From contig JAAYIB010000072.1 of the NCBI GenBank assembly GCA_012744295.1, forward strand, positions 1-13,422: 13,422 nucleotides of DNA, written 5' to 3'. A program made the position numbers and the translations under genes. The stretch's first letter is position 1; every line of letters starts with the position of its first letter. Positions 1-6,086 of this stretch are shown one piece after another. The stretch is from Acholeplasmataceae bacterium (GTDB lineage: Bacteria; Bacillota; Negativicutes; Acidaminococcales; Acidaminococcaceae). Under the pieces are notes generated by a model. It saw only the letters and a list, made by a program, of their open reading frames with translations, made no database searches and had not been told where the DNA came from.

Positions 1-386
1 ACCTGAGACTGTACGGCGAATATCAGAAGGCAGACAAGACGATTAGCGAGGCCTTGAATTGGAGTCCAAGCTCCGATTATGACGATGACGGCTGGGCGGC
101 TACCGTTGCCTACAAAGGGGCTAATCCTATGGATGTCGGCTCCTGGGGCGCTTACGCGACCTACTACAACCAGTCGGGTGCCGTAATTCTTGACTCCATC
201 TGCGAACTGGAAGATTATTTTGCTTATCCGGAGGAAGGCCTGAAGGGTTATGAATTCGGTATCGGCTACACCGTGGCGAAGAACGTGATTGCAAACCTCG
301 CCTACTATGACATCGACAATAAGGACTATTCCTCCGATGATGACGGCGCCAAGATGCTTTGGACAACGGTTACCTTCGGTTTCTGA
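1..386 (+). CDS. OmpM-like outer-membrane porin, C-terminal part only
   Basis: The reading frame is open from base 3 and ends with TGA at 384-386, giving 127 visible residues; the start lies outside the window. The visible part is the last beta-strands of an outer-membrane barrel. It has alternating aromatic/polar strands (YGEYQKAD, GSWGAYATYY, GYEFGIGYTV, NLAYYDIDNKD) and ends in TVTFGF with a terminal Phe, the usual outer-membrane insertion signal. It aligns along its whole length with the end of the complete SLH porin at 7835-9100, sharing blocks such as YGEYQKADK, DDGWAATV, GSWGAYATYY and GLKGYE. By that paralogy it should have a signal peptide and an SLH domain upstream, but neither is visible here. 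A rho-independent terminator follows 47 nt after the stop. Neighbouring genes downstream have their own promoter, so it appears to end its transcript. Confidence 0.88.
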   Translation, partial: LRLYGEYQKADKTISEALNWSPSSDYDDDGWAATVAYKGANPMDVGSWGAYATYYNQSGAVILDSICELEDYFAYPEEGLKGYEFGIGYTVAKNVIANLAYYDIDNKDYSSDDDGAKMLWTTVTFGF

Positions 387-433
387 TTTCTGGTTAAGGT
401 TACCGCAGGCAGTCGCAACTTAATACAGCCTTG

Positions 434-464
434 AAAGAGGCGGGCATATGCCCGCCTCTTTTTT
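434..464 (+). terminator. Rho-independent terminator of the first porin gene
   Basis: A 9-bp GC-rich stem (GAGGCGGGC, 437-445, with GCCCGCCTC, 450-458) has a 4-nt loop and is followed by six T (459-464). The A residues at 434-436 can extend the stem. It lies 47 nt after the porin stop. Confidence 0.93.
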
Positions 465-496
465 AACCGCTATCCGTTAATTTTCCGATTATCTGT

Positions 497-525
497 TTGC
501 AATTTCAAAATATTTAGATTATAAT
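497..525 (+). promoter_or_regulatory. Sigma-A-type promoter for the 52-aa ORF transcript
   Basis: TTGCAA (497-502), a 17-nt spacer, and a perfect TATAAT (520-525). This is the cleanest -35/-10 pair in the window. The predicted start point is near 532, giving about 220 nt of untranslated leader before the ORF at 753. Confidence 0.8.
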
Positions 526-531
526 AAAGTT

Positions 532-752
532 AGTTGAACAGTAGATGTTATCATCATCGGCAGCATAGCCTGCCGCGAGGGAGATGGTATTGGCAGCAAT
601 CTCCGCTTTGTTATGGCGCATGAGCGTTTCAAGGACAGAAAGAGAGAGTTTTCTAAAGGGTGGTATTGCTTTTAGACGGTTGCCTCAATACTGCCCTTGC
701 CTGGGTTTGACAGGAAAATCAAAACTATTTTGACAGGGGTGTGTTAGCAAAA
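532..752 (+). promoter_or_regulatory. Long structured 5' leader upstream of the 52-aa ORF
   Basis: No convincing ORF fills these 220 nt. Three stem-loops are visible. CGGCAG/CTGCCG is at 558-575 with a 6-nt loop. GGAGAT/ATCTCC is at 580-604. An 11-bp stem, with two G-U pairs, joins 658-668 to 686-696. A small CCTG/CAGG stem at 700-714 follows. The nonamer TTTGACAGG occurs twice, at 706-714 and 729-737. I do not recognise a known riboswitch or housekeeping RNA. It may be a cis-regulatory leader of the downstream ORF or part of a small RNA with a coding segment. A frame open on the minus strand over about 530-680 looks weakly protein-like but has no plausible start. Confidence 0.45.
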
Positions 753-911
753 ATGATAAGGAGCTACGAAAAAAACGGAAGATTTTTCTTTGAGGATGAG
801 AAGCAAAAAATCGAAACAACGGAATTGATAGAGTGCGAATTGGTCGTTCAAGACCAGCTTTTCGGCTATTTGTACAAGAGCAAAGCAGTCAAGGAGTACG
901 AGAAAGATTGA
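753..911 (+). CDS. Small hypothetical protein, 52 aa
   Basis: An ATG at 753 opens a 52-codon frame ending TGA at 909-911. It begins MIRSYEKNGRFFFEDE and ends KSKAVKEYEKD. The protein is highly charged and cytosolic-looking (no signal peptide or TM segment) with one Cys, at residue 28. Support comes from context: a near-consensus promoter upstream (497-525) and a strong terminator 20 nt downstream (931-959), so the transcript seems built around this ORF. The only purine-rich site, AGGGG at 735-739, is 13 nt from the ATG, which is long. A GTG in frame at 741 is too close to that site to be better. Family and function are not recognised. It may be the translated part of a regulatory RNA, and translation itself is not certain. 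Confidence 0.55.
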   Translation: MIRSYEKNGRFFFEDEKQKIETTELIECELVVQDQLFGYLYKSKAVKEYEKD

Positions 912-930
912 TCCGTTATGCTGTTTGCGT

Positions 931-959
931 AGAGGCGGGCCGTCTGCCCGTCTCTTTTT
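931..959 (+). terminator. Rho-independent terminator after the 52-aa ORF
   Basis: A 10-bp stem joins AGAGGCGGGC (931-940) to GCCCGTCTCT (946-955) with one G-U pair and a 5-nt loop, followed by a T run to 959. The left arm is identical to that of the terminator at 434-464. The next gene starts only 49 nt further on and I see no separate promoter for it, so this may act as an attenuator rather than a complete stop. Confidence 0.88.
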
Positions 960-1007
960 ATGGCTGCACGCTTGCGTCGGCTTACAGTTACTGCGGGAGG
1001 GGTGTCA

Positions 1008-1778
1008 ATGGACAGCAAAACAACCGCGGGGGAGCAGTTCCTGTCTGCGGGTTTAGGCCGGGAGGAGCTTGTCCGCCTTGCGCTTGACATGCTCCATCAG
1101 ACGATGGTGCATCATGTTTTCTGGTTTAAGGAAGCGCAGCACCAGTTTGGCTTTGAAAAGGCGCTTGCCATCATGGGCGAGGTTTACGAAAGGAATCTGA
1201 CGCTGCAAATGCATCGTCTGGGAAAGACCCTGGACTTTAAAGTTAAAGGCGGTTTGCCCGAAGCTTTTTTAGAATTGCCGCCGGAAAGGCTTGGCGAACT
1301 CATCAGGGCTTTCAGCCTCAACTGGCTGGCTACGGACGGCTTATGGTTTCAGGAGGTGGAAGCGCGCCAGGGCATGCTTGACGCTAAACGCTGCAACGAT
1401 TCCTGCTGGGTCTGGTTCGCGCAGTTCGAAGCCTGGTCGATTAAACGCCGTATAAGACTTTCCGACAAACCCGGGCTTGACGGGTTGAAACAGGCCCTGC
1501 GGCTGCGTATGTACGCCGCGATTAATCGGGAGACAATCGTGGAAGGGCCTGACAGCATCAGCCTTTACAATAACGACTGCCGGGTCCAGTCCGCACGCAA
1601 GGACAAAGGCATGGAGGACTATCCCTGCAAGAGCGCGGGGCTTCAGGAATACAGCAATTTTGCAAGTGCCATCGACGAGCGTATCACAACGCGTTGTCTG
1701 GCCTGCCCCCCGGACGGGCATCCGCCAGAGTGGTTTTGCGGCTGGGAATTCAGGCTCCGGGAGGGTACAGGGGAATAA
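1008..1778 (+). CDS. Conserved-type cytosolic protein of unknown function, Cys-rich (256 aa)
   Basis: I chose the ATG at 1008 over the earlier in-frame ATG at 960 because GGGAGGGG lies 6-13 nt upstream of it and because 960 falls inside the preceding terminator. The protein has 256 residues with no signal peptide or TM segment. The N-terminal half is helical, with a His pair at 35-36 (MVHHVFWF). The C-terminal half carries seven Cys: C129 and C133 in RCNDSCWVWF, C191 in NNDCRV, C207 in YPCKSAG, C230 and C233 in RCLACPPD, and C244 in WFCGWEF. This layout resembles what I recall of DUF6125-type proteins, often labelled 'cytosolic protein' in anaerobes and possibly related to 2-aminothiazoline-4-carboxylate hydrolase-like proteins. 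That assignment is from memory and tentative. The conserved Cys suggest metal binding (inference). It is transcribed towards the RiPP operon and shares the bidirectional hairpin at 1791-1830. Confidence 0.85.
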   Translation: MDSKTTAGEQFLSAGLGREELVRLALDMLHQTMVHHVFWFKEAQHQFGFEKALAIMGEVYERNLTLQMHRLGKTLDFKVKGGLPEAFLELPPERLGELIRAFSLNWLATDGLWFQEVEARQGMLDAKRCNDSCWVWFAQFEAWSIKRRIRLSDKPGLDGLKQALRLRMYAAINRETIVEGPDSISLYNNDCRVQSARKDKGMEDYPCKSAGLQEYSNFASAIDERITTRCLACPPDGHPPEWFCGWEFRLREGTGE

Positions 1779-1790
1779 GGTTTCTTTATA

Positions 1791-1830
1791 AACGAGGGCG
1801 GGCGGTGATTGTTCACCGCCCGCCCTCGTT
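1791..1830. terminator. Bidirectional hairpin terminator between convergent genes
   Basis: A perfect 18-bp inverted repeat (1791-1808 with 1813-1830) encloses a 4-nt loop, TTGT. It begins 12 nt after the stop of the + strand gene. For the minus-strand exporter, one arm (1813-1830) encodes its last codons and its stop, and the other lies just beyond. The flanking T tracts are short (TTGCTTT on the + strand, TTTATAAAG on the - strand), so termination relies mainly on stem stability. Confidence 0.85.
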
Positions 1831-4020
1831 GCTTTCACCGTCAAGGTCAAGCTGATTTCTGACCAGACGGTAATAGTGTCCCTTTCGTGCCAAAAGCTGC
1901 TCGTGCGTTCCCGTTTCCGCGACGCGGCCCTTGTCCATGACGATAATGCCGTCGGCATTTTTTACGGTGCTCAATCGGTGCGCGACAATTACGACGGTTC
2001 TTCCCTCGAAAAAGGCTGCGAGGTTGGAGAGGATCCGCTCCTCGTTATCCGCGTCAAGGGCGTTGGTCGCCTCGTCAAAGAAGAGATAGGAGGGATTTCT
2101 AAAGACCGCGCGCGCTATGAGAAGACGCTGTCTCTGGCCCTGGCTCAGCCCCTGGCCTTCGGCGCCTACAAGCGTCAGGTATTTCAGCGGCAGACTGTCG
2201 ATGAATTCATCGATATTCGCCGTCTTTGCGGCCATGCGGATTTTCTCGAAGTCAGCAGCGTCCTGACCAAGCGCGATGTTGGCGGCAATAGTGTCGGAAA
2301 AGAGGCAGCCGTCCTGCAGGACCGCACCAGAGGCTTTGCGCCAGGCTGTGAGTGAGAAGGAGGGCAGCGTGCTCCCGGCGAGCAGGATTTCGCCCTCGCT
2401 TGGCCGATAGATGCCCAGGAGGAGCTTCAGCAGCGTTGTTTTGCCGCTGCCGCTGGCACCGACGATGGCGGTTGTCTTTTTGCCCGGCAACGTCAGGGAA
2501 ACGTTGTCGAGTGCCTTATTTTCATACGGACTGCCGTAACGAAAGGAAACGTTTAGCAGCTCGAGGCAGGCTCCTTGCGGTATAGCGTCCTTTTTGCGCA
2601 CGTCTTCCGCTTCCTCGTCCGGCAGATTGCGGACTTGCCCGACACGCTCGAGACTGATTTTGGCATCCTGCGCGGCGGAAACAAAATTGAGAAGCTGCTC
2701 GACCGGTCCGTTCAACTGGCCTATGATGAACTGGATCGCCAGCATCATGCCGATCGTTATGTCTCCGGACAAGACGGCACGCGCGGACAGGTATGTAATC
2801 AGGATATTCTGTGTTTCCTGCAGCAGAAAAAGGCCGGTCTGCTGCTTTTGCGTGACGGCAAGAAAACCGCGGCCGAGAGTCAGCAGTTCCTGCTGCGTTT
2901 CCGCCCAGCTCTGCAATAATGTCTGCTCGCAGTTATTTTGACGCACATCCGTCATGCCCATGATCAGCTGGATGATTTTACCCTGGCTCCTGCCCAACTG
3001 GCGAAACCTTTCGGCGTCAAGCAGTCTGCGCCTGTTTAAGAAACGCCGCAGCCAAATAAGATAAAGGGCCGTTCCCGCAAAAAAAAGCGCGAAGACCGGC
3101 AGGCTGTAATAGGCAAGCACGCTGCCGAAAACCACAAGGTTGACAAGCGTCAGGCAAAGACCGAGCAGCGAAGAGGTCAGGAAGGCTTCAAGTCGTTGAT
3201 GGTCGCCGAGGCGCTGCAGAGTGTCGCCAATCATCTTCACCTCGAAAAAACGCAGCGGCAGCCTCGTCAGTTTGGCCAAAAAGTCCCTGACAAGCTCAAG
3301 GTTCAAAGGCGCGGTGATGTGATAAAGCAGCCAGCCGCGCAGATAATGCACCGATGCTCTGCTGGCAGCCAAAAAAAGCTGCCCTGCCACAATAAGCTCT
3401 AAAAGCCCCGCGCCCTTGGGCTGCAGCCCCAGATCAATCAGGGCCTGCGTCAGAAAAGGCAAAACAAGCTGAAGGGCGCTGCCGAACAGCATCGCGAACA
3501 GCAAGCGCAGGAGAGGCGTCCGGTATTTTACGAGATACGGCAGGACGAGATCCTTAAGGGGAGGCTCCGCCGGCGGCACCTTTGCAAAAAAAGTTTCGCC
3601 GGGCTCTGCCAGAAGCACGTAACCCTTGCCTTCGCGCGCTTCCCAGTTGGCACGGAAGACGCCGGCAGCAAGGCAGGTTTTTCCGACAGCGGGATCGGCG
3701 ATGCAGAGGCTGCCGTCCTTATTTTTGGCATAAAGGACGACGAAGTGCCGCCCCTGCCAGTGGACGATGCACGGCAAGGCAACTTTTTCCGTAAGTTCTT
3801 CGAACGACAGCAGGGCGCACTTCGCCGTCAGGCCGATTTCCCGTGCGGCGTCGCGCAGACAAGCCAGTGACGTGCCGTCCCTGGCCGCATAGCTGATCTC
3901 CCTCAGGTAAGGCAGGGGATAATCCTTGCCGTAATGCGCCGCCAGCATGGCAAGGCAGCAAGGACCGCAGTCCATGGGATCATATTGTAGGTAAAAGGGG
4001 AAGCTTTTCTTAAAAATCAT
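1813..4020 (-). CDS. Peptidase-containing ABC exporter (PCAT) of the RiPP cassette
   Basis: An exporter fusing a C39 cysteine peptidase, a six-TM ABC domain and an ATPase. It is expected in the cytoplasmic membrane, where it cleaves double-glycine leaders and exports the core peptide. In 735-aa numbering the C39 domain spans about 1-130. It has oxyanion-hole Gln12, nucleophile Cys18 (MDCGPCC), His92 (GRHFVVLY) and Asp109 (ADPAVGK), all present. TM segments run from about 140 to 430. The ATPase shows Walker A GASGSGKTT (about 521-529), a variant signature LSQGQ (about 625-629), Walker B YLFFDE (about 645-650) and the switch His in VAHRLS (about 681). An in-frame ATG at 4056 would add 12 residues, but the C39 family normally begins just before the FPFYLQYDPMDCG segment. 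The ATG at 4020 has GGAG 12 nt upstream and overlaps the maturase stop by 11 nt, suggesting translational coupling. The last codons form one arm of the terminator. Confidence 0.95.
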   Translation of the reverse strand: MIFKKSFPFYLQYDPMDCGPCCLAMLAAHYGKDYPLPYLREISYAARDGTSLACLRDAAREIGLTAKCALLSFEELTEKVALPCIVHWQGRHFVVLYAKNKDGSLCIADPAVGKTCLAAGVFRANWEAREGKGYVLLAEPGETFFAKVPPAEPPLKDLVLPYLVKYRTPLLRLLFAMLFGSALQLVLPFLTQALIDLGLQPKGAGLLELIVAGQLFLAASRASVHYLRGWLLYHITAPLNLELVRDFLAKLTRLPLRFFEVKMIGDTLQRLGDHQRLEAFLTSSLLGLCLTLVNLVVFGSVLAYYSLPVFALFFAGTALYLIWLRRFLNRRRLLDAERFRQLGRSQGKIIQLIMGMTDVRQNNCEQTLLQSWAETQQELLTLGRGFLAVTQKQQTGLFLLQETQNILITYLSARAVLSGDITIGMMLAIQFIIGQLNGPVEQLLNFVSAAQDAKISLERVGQVRNLPDEEAEDVRKKDAIPQGACLELLNVSFRYGSPYENKALDNVSLTLPGKKTTAIVGASGSGKTTLLKLLLGIYRPSEGEILLAGSTLPSFSLTAWRKASGAVLQDGCLFSDTIAANIALGQDAADFEKIRMAAKTANIDEFIDSLPLKYLTLVGAEGQGLSQGQRQRLLIARAVFRNPSYLFFDEATNALDADNEERILSNLAAFFEGRTVVIVAHRLSTVKNADGIIVMDKGRVAETGTHEQLLARKGHYYRLVRNQLDLDGESNEGGR

Positions 4021-5614
4021 TGATATCAATAACTCCGATATATTTTTTCCGGTCATTTCTGAAGTCGAAAATTCGCTTGAGCAATGAAGGGTGCTTTCTT
4101 GCCAGCATTATGAAGCAGTTGAAGTCGTAAGCCGTTCGCAGACGGAAGTAGTCGCATTCCTCGGCAGTTGGATTGACGAAGGTCCCGCCGACCAGCCTTG
4201 CCGCGGCGCACACTCCGCAGAACTGCACGTTCCAGCAGCTTTTGCAGCGGAAGTTGTTAATTGCCGCATTATATCTTTGGTAAAGGGACAGCACCCTGCC
4301 AAAGTCGAGACCGCTTTGCCAGTCACCGACCGGCATGCTGCCGTCAACCTTGTGGCAGATTACGTAATCGCCCGTCGCCGTCAGCATGAGGTTGTCAAAG
4401 GCCATAGGGCAGGAAAGCATCAGATGAAGCTTTTCGCGGCCCCGGGGGTGGTCGAAATGCATCTGCGTGAACGGGAAGACATGGGCAAAAAGATTGAGGT
4501 CGGCGCCAGCATCGGCATCGGCCTTAGCAGCACTGACTTCAAAAGCAGGCAAGCCTTCAGCCAGAGCCTTGCTGTAAAAGGCCGTCTCCGCGGTGAGGTT
4601 GTAAACGAAGCTGCCCGCATAGTCGACCGGAAAGCACTGGTGCGAGAAAACGCCGAGGCCACGTACGAACTCGACGCAGCTTGCGTAGTCGTGGTCTGAC
4701 GTATGCACGCTGAAAATCGTAACCTTGGTGCCGAAGTATTCCGGATAGGCAGCCTTCAGCCTCAGAAGATTTTGGCAGGCAAGGTCAAAAGTGCCGGCAC
4801 CGCTCGGAAAGACTCGGCATTTGTCGTGCTCCTCGCGCGGGCCGTCGAGACTCGCAAAAAGAGTGACGTTGTTTTCTGCCAGGAAAGCCATGATTTCGCC
4901 GTTCATCACAGACAGGTTCGTGTTGGCGGTAAAGGCAAGGCAGGACGGACTAATGCCGAATTCTTCCCAGGGCAGGTTTCTGAAACAGTCCGCGGTTTTC
5001 CTAATCAGGGAAAAGTTGAGAAAAGGCTCGCCGCCGTACCAGGACAAGGTAGGCGGTACAGCTTCAAGGAGCAGTTTCTTTTTGTCCTCGGCAAGACGTT
5101 TGTAAAAAGAAGTGTATTTTTTGAAGTAATAATGCAGGCCTGCCTGCGCCACCTGCGCGCTCATGTCGAGAGCCGAGGCCTTGCCCTCGGCGGCAGCGAG
5201 CGTTCTTTTGCAGTAGCGGCAGGCATAGTTGCAGTTCTGCGTGACTTCGAGACAGAATTTACGCAGAAGGATGTTTTCGTCATAATAGGCAATGAGCTCG
5301 GTCAAGTCTTTTTTTCCGCAAGGAGCGACAGCGGCTGCCGGGCCCTTGGCGAAAACTCCCGCGGCTTTAAGCTCCTCGAATTTTCGCAGCAGGCTTTCGA
5401 GAGCTGCCTTTCCGTAAACGCTGCCCTCATGGCTCGCAGCAATCCGCTCCTTTGGCATTTCCTCAAGCAACAGCGTCAGGAGGCGTGTCTCAAGGCGTGA
5501 AAGCAAAAAGGCAAAATGCGGCCTGGCATCGTAAATTAGCACTTCCTCGCCATAGGCAAAGAAACGCAGGAGGGGATATTCGTACAGCCCGGATTCCAAT
5601 CTTGAAGGCTCCAT
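4010..5614 (-). CDS. Radical SAM/SPASM peptide maturase
   Basis: A 534-aa enzyme expected to modify the neighbouring precursor using S-adenosylmethionine cleavage. Residues 1-110 form an N-terminal domain that probably includes a leader-binding region, like the N-terminal extensions of other RiPP maturases (inference). The radical SAM core carries the [4Fe-4S] motif C128-x3-C132-x2-C135 (CNYACRYC), preceded by LEVTQN and followed by YGGEP at 193-197. The C-terminal SPASM region has GDYVICHK followed by C457-x2-C460-x5-C466-x2-C469-x17-C487, enough Cys for two auxiliary clusters. Such SPASM maturases commonly form Cys thioethers (sactipeptides, ranthipeptides), but other chemistries occur, so the exact reaction is inferred. 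The start at 5614 has AAAGGAG 9 nt upstream. It lies between the precursor gene and the exporter, overlapping the latter. I cannot place it in a named subfamily with confidence. Confidence 0.94.
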   Translation of the reverse strand: MEPSRLESGLYEYPLLRFFAYGEEVLIYDARPHFAFLLSRLETRLLTLLLEEMPKERIAASHEGSVYGKAALESLLRKFEELKAAGVFAKGPAAAVAPCGKKDLTELIAYYDENILLRKFCLEVTQNCNYACRYCKRTLAAAEGKASALDMSAQVAQAGLHYYFKKYTSFYKRLAEDKKKLLLEAVPPTLSWYGGEPFLNFSLIRKTADCFRNLPWEEFGISPSCLAFTANTNLSVMNGEIMAFLAENNVTLFASLDGPREEHDKCRVFPSGAGTFDLACQNLLRLKAAYPEYFGTKVTIFSVHTSDHDYASCVEFVRGLGVFSHQCFPVDYAGSFVYNLTAETAFYSKALAEGLPAFEVSAAKADADAGADLNLFAHVFPFTQMHFDHPRGREKLHLMLSCPMAFDNLMLTATGDYVICHKVDGSMPVGDWQSGLDFGRVLSLYQRYNAAINNFRCKSCWNVQFCGVCAAARLVGGTFVNPTAEECDYFRLRTAYDFNCFIMLARKHPSLLKRIFDFRNDRKKYIGVIDINDF

Positions 5615-5638
5615 GTGGAATAGCTCCTTTAAAAGCTG

Positions 5639-5672
5639 ATGCCAATATCAAGTTGCAGGCTGATATTGGCAT
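5639..5672 (-). promoter_or_regulatory. Hairpin between precursor and maturase genes (attenuator or processing site)
   Basis: A perfect 12-bp inverted repeat (5639-5650 with 5661-5672) with a 10-nt loop fills the gap between the precursor stop (5701) and the maturase Shine-Dalgarno site. Read on the minus strand it is followed after four bases by only TTTT, so it would be a leaky terminator or an RNA-stabilising end. Such an element would give more precursor than maturase. Confidence 0.7.
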
Positions 5673-5700
5673 GAGTTGAAAGTTCGTATTCAGGTTGTTC

Positions 5701-5886
5701 TTACCAGGGTTGGGAACCGCCGGCAAAGGTGCTGGCCGCTGAGGCGCTCTTATTTGAATCCCTGGTGTCCGCCGTGACATTGCTTTGCGAGCAGGTGCAG
5801 GAACAAGAGCAGGAGCAGGTTTTACCGCCCCTTACAGCGTCGGCTTCCTTCACGGAAATTTCATTTAAGTGTTTCAGGAAATCCAT
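5701..5886 (-). CDS. RiPP precursor peptide with double-glycine leader and CSCSCSCTCS core
   Basis: A 61-aa peptide. Residues 1-21 are a leader ending EADAVRGG. Counting back from the cleavage site, it has Ile at -12, Ser at -11, Glu at -8, Val at -4 and Gly at -2/-1, matching the LSxxELxxIxGG consensus cut by C39 peptidases. The predicted core (22-61) starts KTCSCSCSCTCS, with Cys at 24, 26, 28, 30 and 32 alternating with Ser/Thr. The remaining tail is rich in Ser, Thr, Asn and Asp, and ends AGGSQPW. There are no other Cys. The Shine-Dalgarno GAGGGG lies 6-7 nt before the ATG, and the gene is first in the operon, followed by the maturase and a C39 exporter. The Cys-x array is the probable modification target. 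A metal-binding peptide was considered, but the leader and neighbours favour a RiPP. The product's activity is unknown and no immunity gene is evident. Confidence 0.92.
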   Translation of the reverse strand: MDFLKHLNEISVKEADAVRGGKTCSCSCSCTCSQSNVTADTRDSNKSASAASTFAGGSQPW

Positions 5887-6039
5887 ATTTATCCCCTCAA
5901 TTCAGACATATTAAGCAGTTTAAGCGGAGGATTGTTGTTTCTGCCTCGCTGCTTTGCTTAGTACTTCGACAAATTTTTTGCTTTTCCTTTTGCCTGCTTG
6001 AAGAATCTGGAAAAAATCCGCAAGAAGTTGGCGGCTTAA

Positions 6040-6048
6040 TGATATAAT
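6040..6048 (+). promoter_or_regulatory. Extended -10 promoter for the 474-aa secreted protein
   Basis: TG-A-TATAAT: a perfect -10 (6043-6048) with an upstream TGn extension and no good -35. The predicted start is near 6055, leaving a leader of about 32 nt. Confidence 0.65.
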
Positions 6049-6073
6049 GGAAAAAAACATGTTTTTCGCCCGA

Positions 6074-6078
6074 AAGGA
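6074..6078 (+). promoter_or_regulatory. Ribosome binding site that favours the TTG start at 6087
   Basis: AAGGA lies 8 nt before TTG at 6087. It directly abuts and overlaps the alternative ATG at 6078, which would leave that ATG no spacing. The TTG start also gives a typical signal peptide beginning MKKYLQLFFAV. Confidence 0.7.
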
Positions 6079-6086
6079 TGAGTGCG

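Larger units (their letters stand above)
5887..6086. promoter_or_regulatory. Divergent intergenic region between RiPP operon and secreted-protein gene
   Basis: These 200 nt carry the + strand extended -10 element at 6040-6048. The RiPP operon promoter must also be here, but I find no clear one. A weak -10-like TAATAT lies about 20 nt before the precursor ATG on the minus strand, without a good -35. The region is AT-rich around 5970-6060. No coding sequence is seen. Confidence 0.5.

Noticed and set aside
530..680. Protein remnant on the minus strand (frame reading AEIAANTISLAAGYAADDD)
   Set aside because: It looks weakly protein-like, but it is short, has no ribosome site and runs against a near-consensus + strand promoter. 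Family not recognised.
706..737. Duplicated TTTGACAGG as start of a CRISPR or iteron array
   Set aside because: Only two copies are present, too short and without a regular array.
532..752. 6S RNA, tmRNA, RNase P or a known riboswitch
   Set aside because: None of the conserved sequence blocks I know for these RNAs is present.
1341..1958. 205-codon minus-strand frame across the convergent gene ends
   Set aside because: It crosses the bidirectional terminator and overlaps two well-supported genes.
4703..5500. 265-codon + strand frame inside the maturase gene
   Set aside because: The opposite strand carries intact CxxxCxxC and SPASM motifs; this frame has no recognisable features.
5795..5823. 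CSCSCSCTCS read as a metallothionein or low-complexity artefact
   Set aside because: The perfect double-glycine leader pattern, strong ribosome site, and adjacent maturase and C39 exporter make a RiPP precursor much more likely. Metal binding of the unmodified core is not excluded.
6078..6080. ATG at 6078 as start of the secreted KPVIYLYP protein
   Set aside because: The only good ribosome site directly abuts this ATG. TTG at 6087 has correct spacing and gives a typical signal peptide start.
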